Source: Harmonia axyridis (Eukaryota; Arthropoda; Insecta; Coleoptera; Coccinellidae). Taken from it: a stretch of DNA of 64,000 bases. The notes under the pieces are model-generated. The model was not told the origin of the DNA. It ran no database searches and saw only the letters and a program-made list of their open reading frames with translations. Below are positions 42,861 through 54,919 of this stretch, one piece after another; positions within the stretch are counted from its first letter, which is position 1, and each line of letters starts with the position of its first letter. The position numbers were made by a program, and so were the translations under genes. Location: positions 24,282,001 through 24,346,000 of the forward strand of contig NC_059504.1 in assembly GCF_914767665.1 (NCBI RefSeq), written 5' to 3'.

Positions 42861-44048
42861 ATGAATCGAATGATGTTTGACACTTTTTATGTCCTAGCAG
42901 TATTATTTCTATCTTTATGGTCAGCACTATGGATTCTACATGTTCTAGCATTGCTGCACGGAAAATTCAGACTTCATCGGAAATATTGTGGAAATAATGC
43001 TGAAAGAGAGCAACCAGGCGTGTCCATCTTGAAGCCTCTTACCGGCGTTGATCCTAATCTAGCAGAGAATTTGGAATCCTTCTTCACCCTAACATATTCT
43101 CGATATGAAATTCTCTTTTGCATGGAAAACAACCAGGATCCCGCAAAACAAGTCGTTGAAGAACTGATGAAAAAGTATCCGAACATCTCTGCAAAAGTCT
43201 TCATAGGCGCCGTACAAGTCGGCGCTAATCCCAAGATAAATAACATCTACAAGGCGTTTCAAGATAGTATTTATGACTTAATACTAGTTTCCGATAGCGG
43301 TATAAAGATGAGAGATGATACTCTCCTCGATATGGTAACGTACATGACCGATAAAACAGGTTTAGTTCATCAGATGCCGTTCACTAGCGACAAGGATGGC
43401 TTCCCTGCTATCCTCGAGAAGATTTACTTCGGAACTGTGCAGTCTAGATTCTATCTAGCGGCAGATTTCCTTCAAAGAAACTGTCACACAGGCATGTCGA
43501 CTCTTTTCAGGAAATCTGTTCTGGAAGGTAAGGGTGGATTGAAGACCTTTGGCTGTTATTTGGCGGAAGATTTCTTCATATGCAGATATTTCAAAGAAAA
43601 AGGTTGGAGAACTACTATAAGCAGTCAACCAGCTTTGCAAAACTCTGGCGCCATCGATATCAATGGCTTTCAAGCTAGAATGACACGTTGGGCTCAGCTC
43701 AGAGTAGCTATGATTCCTTTGGTGATAATATTTGAACCATTGTCAGAATGTCTGGTTATAGGAATTTTTGCAGGTTGGGCTGCATCACTCTTATTCGAGT
43801 GGGACTATACAACTTTTTACATCACGCATATTCTGATTTGGTTCTTGTGCGATTGGTTCCTTATCACTACAGTTCAAAATGGAGCTCTTCCTTTCAACAA
43901 ATTCAAATTTGTGATGGGGTGGTTGGTTAGAGAATGCACAGGTCCTTATATATTTTTCAACGCACTGGTAACACCAGACATACAGTGGAGGAATAGAGTG
44001 TTTAAATTATCGTGGGGTGGTGTTATTCAGAATTTCGTAACAATTTAA
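42861..44048 (+). CDS. GlcT: Ceramide glucosyltransferase (GT21)
   Basis: Transfers glucose from UDP-glucose to ceramide, the first step of glycosphingolipid synthesis on the cytosolic face of the Golgi. It has 395 codons, matching the usual length (human UGCG 394). An N-terminal anchor is at about residues 8-33. GVSILKPLTGVDPNL at 53-67 opens the catalytic domain. The UDP-binding Asp is D93 (NQDP), D145 lies in SDSGIKM, E236-D237 in AEDFF, and RMTRW at 273-277 is the RXXRW motif. C-terminal hydrophobic segments span about 282-340. The human His193 position is Gln here (GTVQSRF). The frame is uninterrupted by introns. The ATG chosen is the first in frame; the next ATGs are only three and four codons later. 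AATAAA follows the stop at 44061. Confidence 0.95.
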   Translation: MNRMMFDTFYVLAVLFLSLWSALWILHVLALLHGKFRLHRKYCGNNAEREQPGVSILKPLTGVDPNLAENLESFFTLTYSRYEILFCMENNQDPAKQVVEELMKKYPNISAKVFIGAVQVGANPKINNIYKAFQDSIYDLILVSDSGIKMRDDTLLDMVTYMTDKTGLVHQMPFTSDKDGFPAILEKIYFGTVQSRFYLAADFLQRNCHTGMSTLFRKSVLEGKGGLKTFGCYLAEDFFICRYFKEKGWRTTISSQPALQNSGAIDINGFQARMTRWAQLRVAMIPLVIIFEPLSECLVIGIFAGWAASLLFEWDYTTFYITHILIWFLCDWFLITTVQNGALPFNKFKFVMGWLVRECTGPYIFFNALVTPDIQWRNRVFKLSWGGVIQNFVTI

Positions 44049-44060
44049 AATTAATGAAAA

Positions 44061-44066
44061 AATAAA
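44061..44066 (+). terminator. Polyadenylation signal AATAAA after the glucosyltransferase
   Basis: AATAAA 13 bp after the TAA stop. A further ataaataaa lies near 44172. Either could specify the 3' end. Confidence 0.6.
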
Positions 44067-44429
44067 CCTTATTTATGGTTTTTTACTGGGGCTCTATATT
44101 GGTAGTTTATGAGAAATTTCGTTGAATTTTACATCTGCTTTCAAGATTTCATTATATTATGTTCTTATTTTATAAATAAATTCCGATTGACTCAAAAACA
44201 GAGAAATATTTTTTTTTATTCAGTTGCAAAGAAAACAAAATTGTCTGTTATGCAATAAAATGTTATGCTCCTTCAGTGGTAGGGATATATTTCATCAACC
44301 TAGATTTCTGCAAGACCCTCATTAGGTATATACTACCCTGCCAACGGGAATGTACAGAAAATACAGCGTGCCAATGAAGTAACGTAACTCGTCAATTATT
44401 CTTTTACGAAGAACTATTAAGGAAAATTC

Positions 44430-44925
44430 TCGCACCCGTCGATTTTTAATTTCAGAAGCAATTTATCCTGTGCTTTTATGAATTTGATATTTCTCACTCC
44501 TCTACTTAATTTTTTAAATAGGAGAATATATGGATTGTGATACATCAAATGAATTACCTATTCAGCGGTGGGATTAAAAATATAATTGGTTGGGCCGTTT
44601 TTTATTGAAAACTTAGGAAATAATTTACAATTTGTGATTCGAAAATAACTGCAATCAGACCATTTTTTTTTAATTAATTATTATCAAGGGAAATCCAAGA
44701 ATCCATGGATTTTTAATTTCAAAAACAGGTCTCCCTATGTTTTTTTGAATTTACACTCCCCACCTTTAACGCTCCACATCCCTTTAGTGTTCTTTTAAAT
44801 AGAAATATATAGATTGTGATTTCATATGAAAAGACATTCGGTTGCATATTGAGCGGTGTGACTGAAAAAAGAATTTGTTAACCTATTTTTTCATTAAAAA
44901 ATAAACAATTTGTGATTGGTGTCAG
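44430..44925. repeat. Diverged tandem duplication, two units of about 230 bp
   Basis: 44430-44640 and 44695-44925 share the same order of blocks: gatttttaatttca, a ctcac/ctcccc run, aaatag.a.atat.gattgtga, a gagcggtg/cagcggtg block with tga.t.aaaaa, and caatttgtgatt. No coding. Origin unknown. Confidence 0.65.
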
Positions 44926-46256
44926 GTTCTTACTCTTGAAAAAATTCCCTGTCCCAGTTGAAAGAATATTTGCCTTGAAATGAGATCCATCTCGGATAAT
45001 ACTCGCCAATCCTTCATGAAAGTTAGATAGAATGAGATGACAAACGTCCTAGTTTTTTCACTTTTTCACATAAAAACTTCCTTTTGAGATACTTTGTATT
45101 GAATCACATCTTATTTCGGGTTATGATATCTAATTGTACCACACTGATGAAAATTGTTTATTCTCCGTAAAAAATAATAGCTTTGGCTATGAATTTTTTT
45201 ATTCAAATTTCCAAATTCTTCAATCGTTGTAGTAAGTATAATTAATAGTTCCCCAAACATGAGTATATTTTATGGGAAGATGATCAAGAAATCATGCAGT
45301 ACTTCCGATAACATTGGAATTTTTTACTATGAAATCGAGGAATTTTATCTGCTCATTTTATTAATTCTGGAATTCACATACCTGATTTGTAACGAGCCAT
45401 GAAACAACCGTTAAAATCTTAGAGACTATTGTTCGTGAAACCATAAGGCAGCTTAGAATAATTGGTGATTCGAAAATACGATTCCTTAAGTATTATGAGC
45501 TATCGCATATTTACTGGAATATCAAAAATCTAAAAATAGTTTTCGAATCTTTCTCTTCAAAATAAAAAGTTTCAAATCATTGTGATTTTTGACAATGAAA
45601 TGAAGAAATCCATTTCATTTTCATTGAAAGAAGTATTACTTGAGAGAATGAAAATAATCGATAGTCATATATGATATATATATAAATTGCAAAATGTGTG
45701 TTGAAAACATTGGTTAATTAACAAAAATAATGATTTTGGATTAATCGGAATATGAGTCAGAATTTCTTATTTGAAAATTCATCAATGGTATAAGATGAAC
45801 CATCGACTGAATATTTATGAATGCTGATCGTAAAGTTTAGTAGCCAATTAATTGAAACATTCTTTGTATCCATTCAGTTCCTAATACGACACCTCCAGAA
45901 AATAAAATACTCCGAATGAAATTTAAATAATTACATTACATTTTTTTGAATTCCTTCTGCGAGATATTGTGCTACAAGAAAAATGAAAAACGAATGTCAA
46001 AACAAAATATCCAATATTTATGTGACCACAAAACCGACTGAATTGAGTTGAGAATTTGATGCTGATTTAATTGAACAAATTTGAGCTTAGAGTAAAATTT
46101 TCAACGAATCCCTTCAACGGAGTCCTGAAAATTCAAGAAGAATATTTGAAAATAAGTACCTAATATTTCACTGATAATAGATGAAATTTCTCTAGTAAAT
46201 ATAGAATAACTATTTCAAACTTTTAGCAAAATTCGTGTTGATAGCTTTGTCACATG
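44926..46256. other. No gene recognised
   Basis: AT-rich, short frames only. Confidence 0.3.
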
Positions 46257-46500
46257 TACAGGGTGAGTCAATAGTGCTAGATCGGTCGATAACTCCTGTA
46301 AATTTTAGGCTGGAAGAATTAATCAAATTTTGATGGAATCGACAACACTCAGCGCATAAGCTCAAATTATTTTTGACTCTACAGATTGGTCCGAAAGTGG
46401 AGAAACACGATATCACCCTGTTTCAATGGAAATGCCTAATTTTTATATCATACTAATAATCTCCATGAAATTCTGATTTCGAAATATGTACCTCACGTAT
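46257..46500. repeat. Dispersed repeat starting CAGGGTGAGTCAATAG
   Basis: It starts with a mariner-like terminal word. Its part 46335-46495 is related to 6640-6810. A possible opposite terminus (gaaccacccggtac) occurs near 46985, which would give an element of about 740 bp, but the arms are too diverged for me to be sure. Confidence 0.45.
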
Positions 46501-47689
46501 CATTCATTTTTATTGAATTCCCTTAGTGTTTTCAAATCTTCTGCAAGTTTACCAATTACTCTGTAGGTAGTTCGAAAGACACTGCAATTCAAAGAAAAGA
46601 CCTTTGAAAAATGTCAATATCTCCATTTGTTCAAATGGCATACTCTGATTTTTTTGCGTGCCGGATAGTCTAGTGAGAAATCTTCATTTTTTGTTTGAAA
46701 AGTTCTGCCTAAATTGACTAATTTTCAAAATGCTTCGCATTTCATTTTTGTACTGCTACTTTCAAAGGAATAAGACCAACTAATTCGGATATAAAATCTC
46801 CCGCTGAATCCGATTTTGCAATAAAAAAAAGTTTGCATTTGAAATTTCAATGTTGGGCCTCATATCTCGTATAAGGCCCTTTTGGGTCCAAAATCTGATG
46901 GGCCCATGGGCCCTCGGGCGAAATTACTGAAGACCCTCGTATAAGAATTCTGATTTTCCATCTGTGCAAGAATGTCCGACTTTTGAACCACCCGGTACAA
47001 CAAATAAAGCAATAGTACAAGCACCGATCCTTGAGTTAAGCCACATCTAACATTTTTTCTCGGACTTTTTGTTTTATTCACAACTGAGGATCATATAAAT
47101 ACGAAAAGGTTCCACATTTTTCCTCCAGACCGAAGTCCATTACTGAGGAAAATAGACCGAAAAAGCCGGTAAATCGAGAATTTTCAACCTTGACAAAACA
47201 TCATATCCCGGACCAGGCACGGGCTTGGAATATTTCCATCTAAGGGATTGCTGGAACACGGCATATTTAACCCAATTCTAGACAAAAGGGCTAGTTACGT
47301 AAATACCTCCAGGCGATAGAGTTGAAAATGCAAATGAAATTCGAGAAGGGAATTCCTATGACTTTCACGATGCCGATATAGGAAGTTTTCATTTCGGTAC
47401 ATTTTCCGCATGAAGATCGTAACGTGGAAATGGTATTATTTCCACAACAGGGCACGTTCGGAAATGGACGGAAAATTCTGAGTAACGCCTTACATTTCGA
47501 ATAGAGCCAGACCTCAACGACCCTTGGAAATAAAACGAGAAGCAATTTTAGAATACGGAAAGTCTTATTGGTTTTCAAAAATGAACCTTTCATTCGATTG
47601 GAATTGAAAACATGTATCGGTTGTTCATTACAGAATTACACATTCGAGCCACATGCGCTCAGGTGACTTCTGTCTTCTTGATTATAAAT
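46501..47689. other. No gene; GC-richer patch 47090-47600
   Basis: Includes a perfect 14-bp palindrome, GGGCCCATGGGCCC, near 46900. The patch at 47090-47600 has a 100-codon minus frame without a known family. Confidence 0.3.
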
Positions 47690-48420
47690 AATCAAAACGA
47701 AATAATTTCCACTGAATTATTTAATTGTTAGCAACAATTGTTTCGCAATAATGTGGCTTCTTCAGGCTACATGTCTGACTGATAACAGTACAGAGTTTTT
47801 CAGAAACTTATATGGGAACAAAAATTCGACATTGGCAGAAAAATATTCAATAGGATATCATAAACTTCAAAGTTATATTGGACAATTTGCCGCCTGGGAT
47901 TTCCAAACTATCGGAAGAAATTCAATGAATGGGGATGAGTTTACATCTGTTTGTTCGTTCAACAGAATATTTTGGGTATTATACCTGTTTATTTCTAAGG
48001 CTTCTAAGAGAGTTAATTTTATGCTCTTATTTTCTTAATGGAGAATTTCAAAGTTGGTATTAAAGGTACGATCCCATCCTTTCAAATGATTTGCATAACT
48101 TGAAAGTCAATTTTTATTGATTCATTATTCACTTACAATTCTTCAAATGATTGAAAACGAACTATCAGATGTATAACTCTTTTGGTGTTCGTTTATCGCT
48201 TTCTTGAAATATCTATCTATTTGTCCAATTGGCAGTCATTACAAGTTAACTTGTAGACACCGGATTTATTTTCTTTCTCAGTTTTATCTTTATTATTTTT
48301 TTTCAACATCTCTAAATTGTTTCTGGTTCTGAAAGATATTGTATAATTGAATTTTGTCTTTAGGTATTTAGCAATCTTTTCGGAAATATCATTAACTTTA
48401 GTTAACGTAAATTACAATAT
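47690..48420 (-). pseudogene. Penelope-like element remnant with GIY-YIG domain (minus strand)
   Basis: Reading down from about 48400: IAKYLKTKFNYTISF, RNNLEMLKKNN, then KSGVYKLTCNDCQ (the GVY strand and Cys pair of Penelope-type GIY-YIG). The YIG part is damaged by a small deletion and a stop near 48225. The 3' end carries a hammerhead-like motif at 47727-47771. Confidence 0.7.
47727..47771 (-). ncRNA. Hammerhead-like motif at the Penelope 3' end
   Basis: On the minus strand CTGAAGA (47765-47759), a weak stem II, GAAA (47744-47741), self-complementary stem III ACAATTGT (47741-47734) and a U at 47733 in the cleavage position. Stem I pairs GTAGC (47770-47766) with GCTA (47732-47729). Core residues are kept, but stem II is poorly paired, so activity is doubtful. 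Confidence 0.6.
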
Positions 48421-48677
48421 CGCTAATACATCTTTTTTTCGTTAACTATGTTAATAATATTTGAATAAGTGGAATATATAATTTCATTCGAGTTAGGGGT
48501 TATTTAACTAGATGAGTTGTTCTGATGATACGACCTTTCGAGAAAATGGCATGAAAAATTATTATTTTACATTTACATATGCATGACTTTCACGGGAAAA
48601 CGCCGAAAGATATGAATTTTAATTTGGAAGGGGGCAACTTATAAATGCAAATTTTTCGGTGTACGATCATACGAACA

Positions 48678-49309
48678 CAGGATGGTCCAACGAAAACACA
48701 ACACATCGATTTTCCGTCTTGAAAATGTGAAAAATCGCCCGGATGCGGCAATTTCTGATTCGATGGAGAACAACTTTTTCGCTTGTTTCATCCGCGTAAC
48801 TTCAACCCCCTAAGGGGAGTGAGCGCAACCCCTTAATTTAGAATAGGAATGAGGGCCGATAACCAATTTTGAAGATCGTATCGAGTACTATCTGAACCTA
48901 AAATTTCGCTTCAAAATATCTATCTATAATGAAATAACAGCGAAAATAGTGAAAGAGGCTATTTGGAATTTATCTCGTGAATAATATTCGTTACCGAGAC
49001 ATTTCATGGGTATTTGATAGTTACACCCTTCCACTATTTTACCTGTCATTTCGTTTTAGATGAAATTCTGAAGCGAAATTTCAGGATCAGATAGTACTCT
49101 ATAAGATCTTCAAAATCAGTTGTCGCAACACTCCTCATCCATATTCAAAATCGAGGGGTTGTACTCACCCCCGATAAGAGGTGGCACTTACGGAGATGCG
49201 AAGAGCGGAAAAGTTGTTCCGTCTCGAATCAGAAATCGACGAGTCCGAGCTATTTTCCACATTTTAAACCCGGAAAACCGAGCTGTTAAGTTTTCGTTGG
49301 ACCACACTG
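48678..49309. mobile_element. 632-bp TIR element with arms of about 230 bp
   Basis: The left arm from CAGGATGGTCCAACGAAAAC is inverted at the right end, GTTTTCGTTGGACCACACTG (49309), followed by TA. Similarity continues through 'gaaaatgtg', 'tttctgattcga', 'caaccccttaattt...' and 'aaatttcgcttca' blocks. It has no coding capacity. It explains the local GC-richer composition. Confidence 0.8.
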
Positions 49310-49319
49310 TATAGTAAAG

Positions 49320-49634
49320 CAGGGAGGTTAGAGGCAAAGCGGCAAAGAAAGAAGTCGATTCAAATATGCTACCTTATTTAAAGTGAAAACGTAGGTACAT
49401 ACCATGTACTGCATTTTCTCTTTGAATACAGTAGCATATTCGAATTACACATTTTCTCTTTAAATAGAGTAGCATATTTGTAGTAGCCTCCTCTTACCTC
49501 GCCTCGTGCCTCTACCCCTTCACGCACTATATGGTATGTGCGTTTTCACTTTAAATACAATCAATATTAAGTAGCATATTTGAATCAACCTCTGACCTCG
49601 CCGCGTGCCTCAACCCTCCAGGAACTATGTATAC
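49320..49634. repeat. Short tandem-like repeat with tagcatatttgaat words
   Basis: Three or four diverged units contain cttta(a/t)ata...gtagcatattt and a cctcgcc.cgtgcctc.acccct block. A related piece lies at 53180-53270. No coding. Confidence 0.55.
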
Positions 49635-51079
49635 AGGTTGGCCACTTTTTCAATGGGATTGTATTGGTAACTTTTGAACCATAAGAGTTAGAAGGTCGGT
49701 CAAATGGAGAAAAAGTTGCATGCTCAGAAGCATTATCAAGCAGTTCAAACAAATCGAGATTATCAGGGCCGATTATTGAGATATCATAAGAAAAGTAAAT
49801 TTTGTCATTTTGATTTTTCTTTTTTTCCTAATTTATTTCAAATATTATCGAAAAATGTTACAAGAATTTTTTATTCGACAGTAAATTGTTCTCAATTTGA
49901 CATAATCAGATTTCGTATCCAACGTTTCGTGCTCTCTGTGCCACCCTCAACCTCATTTTTTTCAATACGGACCTGTATATTTTATGAAACTTTTCGAAAT
50001 GACTTTTAACGCCGAATTCAACGATATATCATACAATGTCATTCAAAGTTGATTTTCAGGTGATTTTGACCCTTATCCAAATTTCTTTGTGTCGGATCTG
50101 TATTACATTTAGGTACCTTTAGTTTAATTAACAACATGCAATACATTTCGATGAGAAAATCATCTTACTCATCTTGAACTAAATGAAACATATCAAAATC
50201 AAATCAAGAAACAAGTACCTAATAATTATTTACATATTTCAATTCATAATAATAAAACGAATTATCGTTTAATGAAAGAAAAATCTAATGATTATTCGAA
50301 AGTGAATGAATATGAATGGAGTAAGTGTTCGAAATGTCCAGAACTTAACGGTTCTGGAACCCATACTTCTTATACATTTGCTTACTTCGTCTTCTTGAAT
50401 ACCTTCCAATACATTCTCAATCTCGCGAGAAATCACTATTGTTGGATTTGTCATTTGTTCCGTTGAAACAAATTACAGAATCGAACTTTATTTTGATATC
50501 ATAACGATATAAGTTTTGCGTTTTGCAAGGCTTGGTATTGAAATTTGAAATCATTGTATTCGCGTCTCTTGACTATTTTATTAACAGCAGTTTTTGATAC
50601 ATTGCATTCACTACAGATCAGACCCAAAGAAAATTGGATAAGTGTCAAAATCACTTGAAAATCAACTTTGAATGACATTGTATGATATATCGTTGAATTC
50701 GGCGTTAAAGGTTATTTCGAAAAGTGTCATAAAATATACAGGTCCGTATTGAAAAAAATGAGGTTGAGGGTGGCCTAGAGAGCACGAAACGTTGGATACG
50801 AAATCTGATTACGTCAAATTGAGAACAATTCACTGTCGAATAAAAATTCTAGTAACATTTTTTAATAATATTTGAAATAAAGTGGAAAAAAAAGAAATAT
50901 CAAAATGACTGAATTTACTTTTCTTATGATATCGCAATAACCGGCCCTGATAATCTCGATTTGTTTGAACTGCTTGATAATGCTTCTATGCATGCAACTT
51001 TTTTTCTATTGGAGCGAACTTCTAACTCTCATGGTTTAAAAGTTACCAGTACAATTCCATTGAAAAAGTGGCCACCCTG
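49635..51079. mobile_element. 1445-bp foldback element with arms of about 450 bp
   Basis: Starts CAGGTTGGCCACTTTTTCAA and ends with the complement ending CCACCCTG, flanked by TA. The arms 49635-50090 and 50625-51079 are inverted and about 90% alike. The middle (50090-50625) has minus-strand frames with a short helix-turn-helix-like stretch (CNVSKTAVNKI) that may be a transposase relic. An isolated left arm occurs at 59716-60158. Confidence 0.88.
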
Positions 51080-51224
51080 TATAATAATATAATAACTTTA
51101 TTTACCCAACAGGAAAGTTCCCAGTAACAGGATAATAAATTACATCAACTAAAAGAAAATACATGTGAATTCCCTAAAAAATTAAATGAAATGGCAAGTA
51201 CTCCAAAAAAAAATGATAGATATA

Positions 51225-53168
51225 CAGGGTGAGTCTTTGACTTGTACATATATTTTAACCCAAGATTCCTGAGGTCAAAAGAAACACTTTTTTCCTTTAC
51301 CATTTTTTCCGATTCGGCCCGGTTAAAAAGATACAGGCTGTTGAAAATCGTTAAAAAAATGTGATTTTCGGCTATATCTCGTAAATGGTTGTATCGAAGG
51401 AAATGATTTTTGAAAGTTAGCTTTTTTTTGATGTGATACATCTTCTCCGAACACCAGATTCCATACACATTCTTCTGTTTCTTTGTTATGAACATAACAT
51501 ACCATAAAAATACCAGAAATTCGAAGAAACCAACTCTTAATAGTAATTTGAACGTTCATTGAAGAATATTTGGCTAATTTGAAAAATAAAAGTATTCTTC
51601 ATATTTTCTCGTACAAAGCGCCGTTTTCGAATAACTTGATCTTAAAAAAAAAATTATCTGTGAAATTCAAAAAATTGGGTACTTTGGCTGAATGCAACTC
51701 TGTTCTATTGTGGAAAAAAAAACCACAGAAATGAATATTTACTATGAAGTCATGTCTCAGATTTAAGAATTGAAGTACTAGCCAACTTAGTTTGAAAATG
51801 AAGTTATTTGAATAAGCTCACCTCAACTCCTCGATTTGATTAAAAATCACTGAGCTTTGGCACAGCTCTGATAATAAGAAGATACTTCACTAAAATCAAC
51901 ATTCTTTTTGAAAAGTCCAGATTATTCATAAAACCCATGTTTAAGAAAGTTTTCACAAAATAGTCCCATTATAATGACAACAATCAATATCCCACTAAAG
52001 ACTGCTGCTATCGAACAATACTGTATTCTTCTTCGGCTCATTCAAACTCACATCGAAACATATCACTAGGACTAGGTACATACTAGACAAATTTTCATGT
52101 GATTGAGATTGAATACTTTTATTCTTTTGCTATTCCATAAATTCATCCTAAGAGCTTATGATTGACATACTTCCAAGAGGGCCATAATTGTTTTAATGTG
52201 AAAACAAATTAGGTGAGTTGAAAGAAACCAAATATTCTATTGTGGATATTTACATTGAATACTTCTCATTTATTTTCAATGCCAAAATCAAGATGAATTA
52301 AGTAGTAAAGTTGGCTATAATGTAGGTACACATTAACAACAAATTTGATTACAAGTGGAGTCTAACATTTTCCATTGATTACAGAGCCAGAATATTTTAC
52401 ATATTTCCATATTTTCATACTGATGGTTTCAAAAATATTGATGCATTTCAATATTTTTATGAGATAGTTGGAACAAATCAAATGCTTCATTTCATAACAA
52501 ATATCTTATAACAATAACAGTGTAAACTGTAAATGAAAATTTTAGGTTAGAACTTAGAACATAGATTATTCGAACCGAACTGCTGTGTTTATATTTGGCA
52601 TCACTCGAAATTTGAAATTCAAACTTAAAACCACAGATTACTATAGTCTGTGTTAGATCTTTCATAGATGAATATTATTTATTTGAGATTTTAAGGTTAA
52701 TTCTTGCACGAAAAATAAACAACGATATCATATAAATGAAATATAATGAATGAATGGATATGAGTATCAGAGCTAATATAGGTGGTAGCGAGCTCAATTC
52801 GTTATAATTATCGAAAATGAAATAGAAATCAAGAGAAGAATATTAAAACTTTAGCGTCAACGAAATTGGAATAACTCATTTATTTGATTATAAACATTAC
52901 TTTGTTCAACAAATGGAATGTTAAACGTGAGTTTATGATGGTTTTTCTAATTTAGTAGCTTATTTCCAAGGTTCAAGAGGTATATCTTATGCTTGAGAAA
53001 ACTTCAGTGTTCCGGTTTTCAGGGGTGAATTAGCTCATTTTGAAAATTTAAAATGGCTATATCTTTTTAACAGGGCCGAATCGGAAAAAATGGTAAATGA
53101 AAAAAGTGTTTCTTTTGACCTCAAGAACCTTCGGTTAAAATATATGTACAAGTCAAAGACTCACCCTG
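51225..53168. mobile_element. Full-length 1944-bp TIR element (copy C)
   Basis: Reverse-orientation near-copy of 26082-28029, with the same TIRs of about 115 bp and TA flanks. Correspondence holds along the full length, including the non-coding 78- and 116-codon frames on the minus strand. Close identity of two full copies suggests recent activity of this family. Confidence 0.9.
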
Positions 53169-53599
53169 TATATGATGGTATGTGCGATTTAACTTCAAAT
53201 ACAGAAGCATATTTGAATTTCCCTCTTTCTTGCCTTTACCCTACCCGCTCCACTATATTTCTACCCTTCTACCAATTTGGTGCTGAACTCCTCAAACATC
53301 TCAGATGACATTAAGGGACGAGTAACACGTAACCACGTGGGTTTTCCCCAAAGGATTCAATATACTTCATGGCAATATCGAATATAGTGGCCATCAGAGT
53401 GTTGCGGTTGCATTTGATAGATTCTTTGCAGATGTTTTCGAGGATCCCCTCAAGCCCATCATCCCGATGTTAAGAATATGTGAGTTCAGCTGGATTGCAT
53501 CAGTTCAGACGAAAGCCTGAATAAAATAAATCAATTTAAAACAAATGGGTTCAGGTCTTATACCGTTTCACTTATCCCTCCACTTCATTTTATTCTCAA
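53169..53599. other. Unassigned; contains a piece of the 49320 repeat
   Basis: 53180-53270 resembles units at 49500-49600 (ggtatgtgcg, aagcatatttgaatt, ctaccc). The remainder is not recognised. Confidence 0.4.
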
Positions 53600-54835
53600 T
53601 CAATCACTGCGTAGGTATTGGTGTTTTCCCTAGAGAGTAGAAACTTGCTGAATTATTCGTATTACCAAAAGTGGAAAAACGAATTTAGTAGATTATGAAC
53701 TATTGACCTAATTCTGTTCTGATTCACTGGCTAGTCGTTGGAGTCTATTGTAACTGTATATTGTTCGTTTCAATTGACAATCAGTACCAGACCGCATGAC
53801 TTTTTTGGAGGTAGATCAGTTCCCGCTAATATATCGCCATGCATTAATGATATATCCCAAATATGGATCGGAGAACCCAAGTGGACGCTGTTTACACTGA
53901 CTCATCTAAAGTCTTTGACAAATCATCATGCGACCCTTTTGCAGTTCTCTTGGATTATGGCGTGGGTCATACCTGTGCGATAGATTTCAGATTATCATTT
54001 TAAATGAAGCATTTTCGTCCATTTACTGGGACAAATCGGGAGTGCCTCAGGGTTCTCATTAAGGACCATTCTTTTTCATTTTATAGATCAATGATATCTG
54101 CAAACATTTTTCACACATAAACGTTGAACTTTGCGCGGTCGACGTTAAAATGTATTTTATTTTGACGGATTTCGATCATGCCTGGAATTTTCAGCATGAT
54201 TTGAACAGATCTTATGAATAATGTTCCCTGCACTACTTGTACTTAAATGTTTACTAGTGCAAACGAATAAAATTTGCTGAAAACATCAATGTAGTAAGCA
54301 CTCCATCTCTGAATATAGTTTTTCTAGAGAAAGTGAAGATAGTTGAGGATCTGGGAATATATCTTAATTCAACGTTATCATTTGAACACCATATAGATGA
54401 TGTTGTTTTCAAAGGTTTCATCAGAATGTTCGGTTTCATTCTGAAAATTTTGAATGCATTCAAAAGTGAGGAAACGCTAAAAGATCTTTCAGAGTATAGT
54501 CGTATTCGACTATACCTCGGACTTTACTGCAACATCGATTTGAAATCTCTTTTATCACAAAAATTTATATCAATCGTGTCGAAAGAATACACCTCTAGCC
54601 TTGTACTACAGATTCAGAATAGACACATTGAGTGTCTAATGATGTAAGGTTGAGACTTTTCAGAATGACTACTCTAGAGCAAAGAAGAGTTATATTCGAT
54701 CAAACTTTTTCATACCGAATAATGACCAGTCACTTCGTCAGTCACTATAGTTTTTTTTTTCGTAAAACCAACTATTCGCCTACGTACCCCATAACAGGGA
54801 TATGGAAATTCGAGTGATCATTCATCGCATTATAT
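53600..54835 (+). pseudogene. LINE reverse transcriptase pseudogene (Jockey/LOA-like)
   Basis: In order, across several frames: RPHDFFGGRSVPANI near 53790 (motif 2a-like QHGF-GRS block), then the motif A relic (SKVFDKSS) near 53905. GVPQGS-like text, NDIC.HFSHIN and a damaged motif C (AVDVKMYF for ADD-K-F) lie near 54035-54160. Then comes VKIVEDLGIYLNSTLSFEHHIDDVV at 54330 (the DLGI-L-F-HI signature) and the C-terminal RIRLYLGLYCNID block. Stops and shifts throughout make it dead. Confidence 0.8.
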
Positions 54836-54919
54836 AAATCATATATTTCTACCAAGAATGATCGAATCGTTTTAAAGATATGATTTTCAAGTATTGAAAG
54901 CTCTATCGTAATAAATATA
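54836..54919. other. Short spacer
   Basis: Between LINE debris and the next MITE; nothing seen. Confidence 0.3.

Noticed and set aside
46895..46915. 14-bp perfect palindrome GGGCCCATGGGCCC as an operator-like site
   Set aside because: A single short palindrome in unassigned DNA with no gene nearby; it can be chance or part of a repeat.
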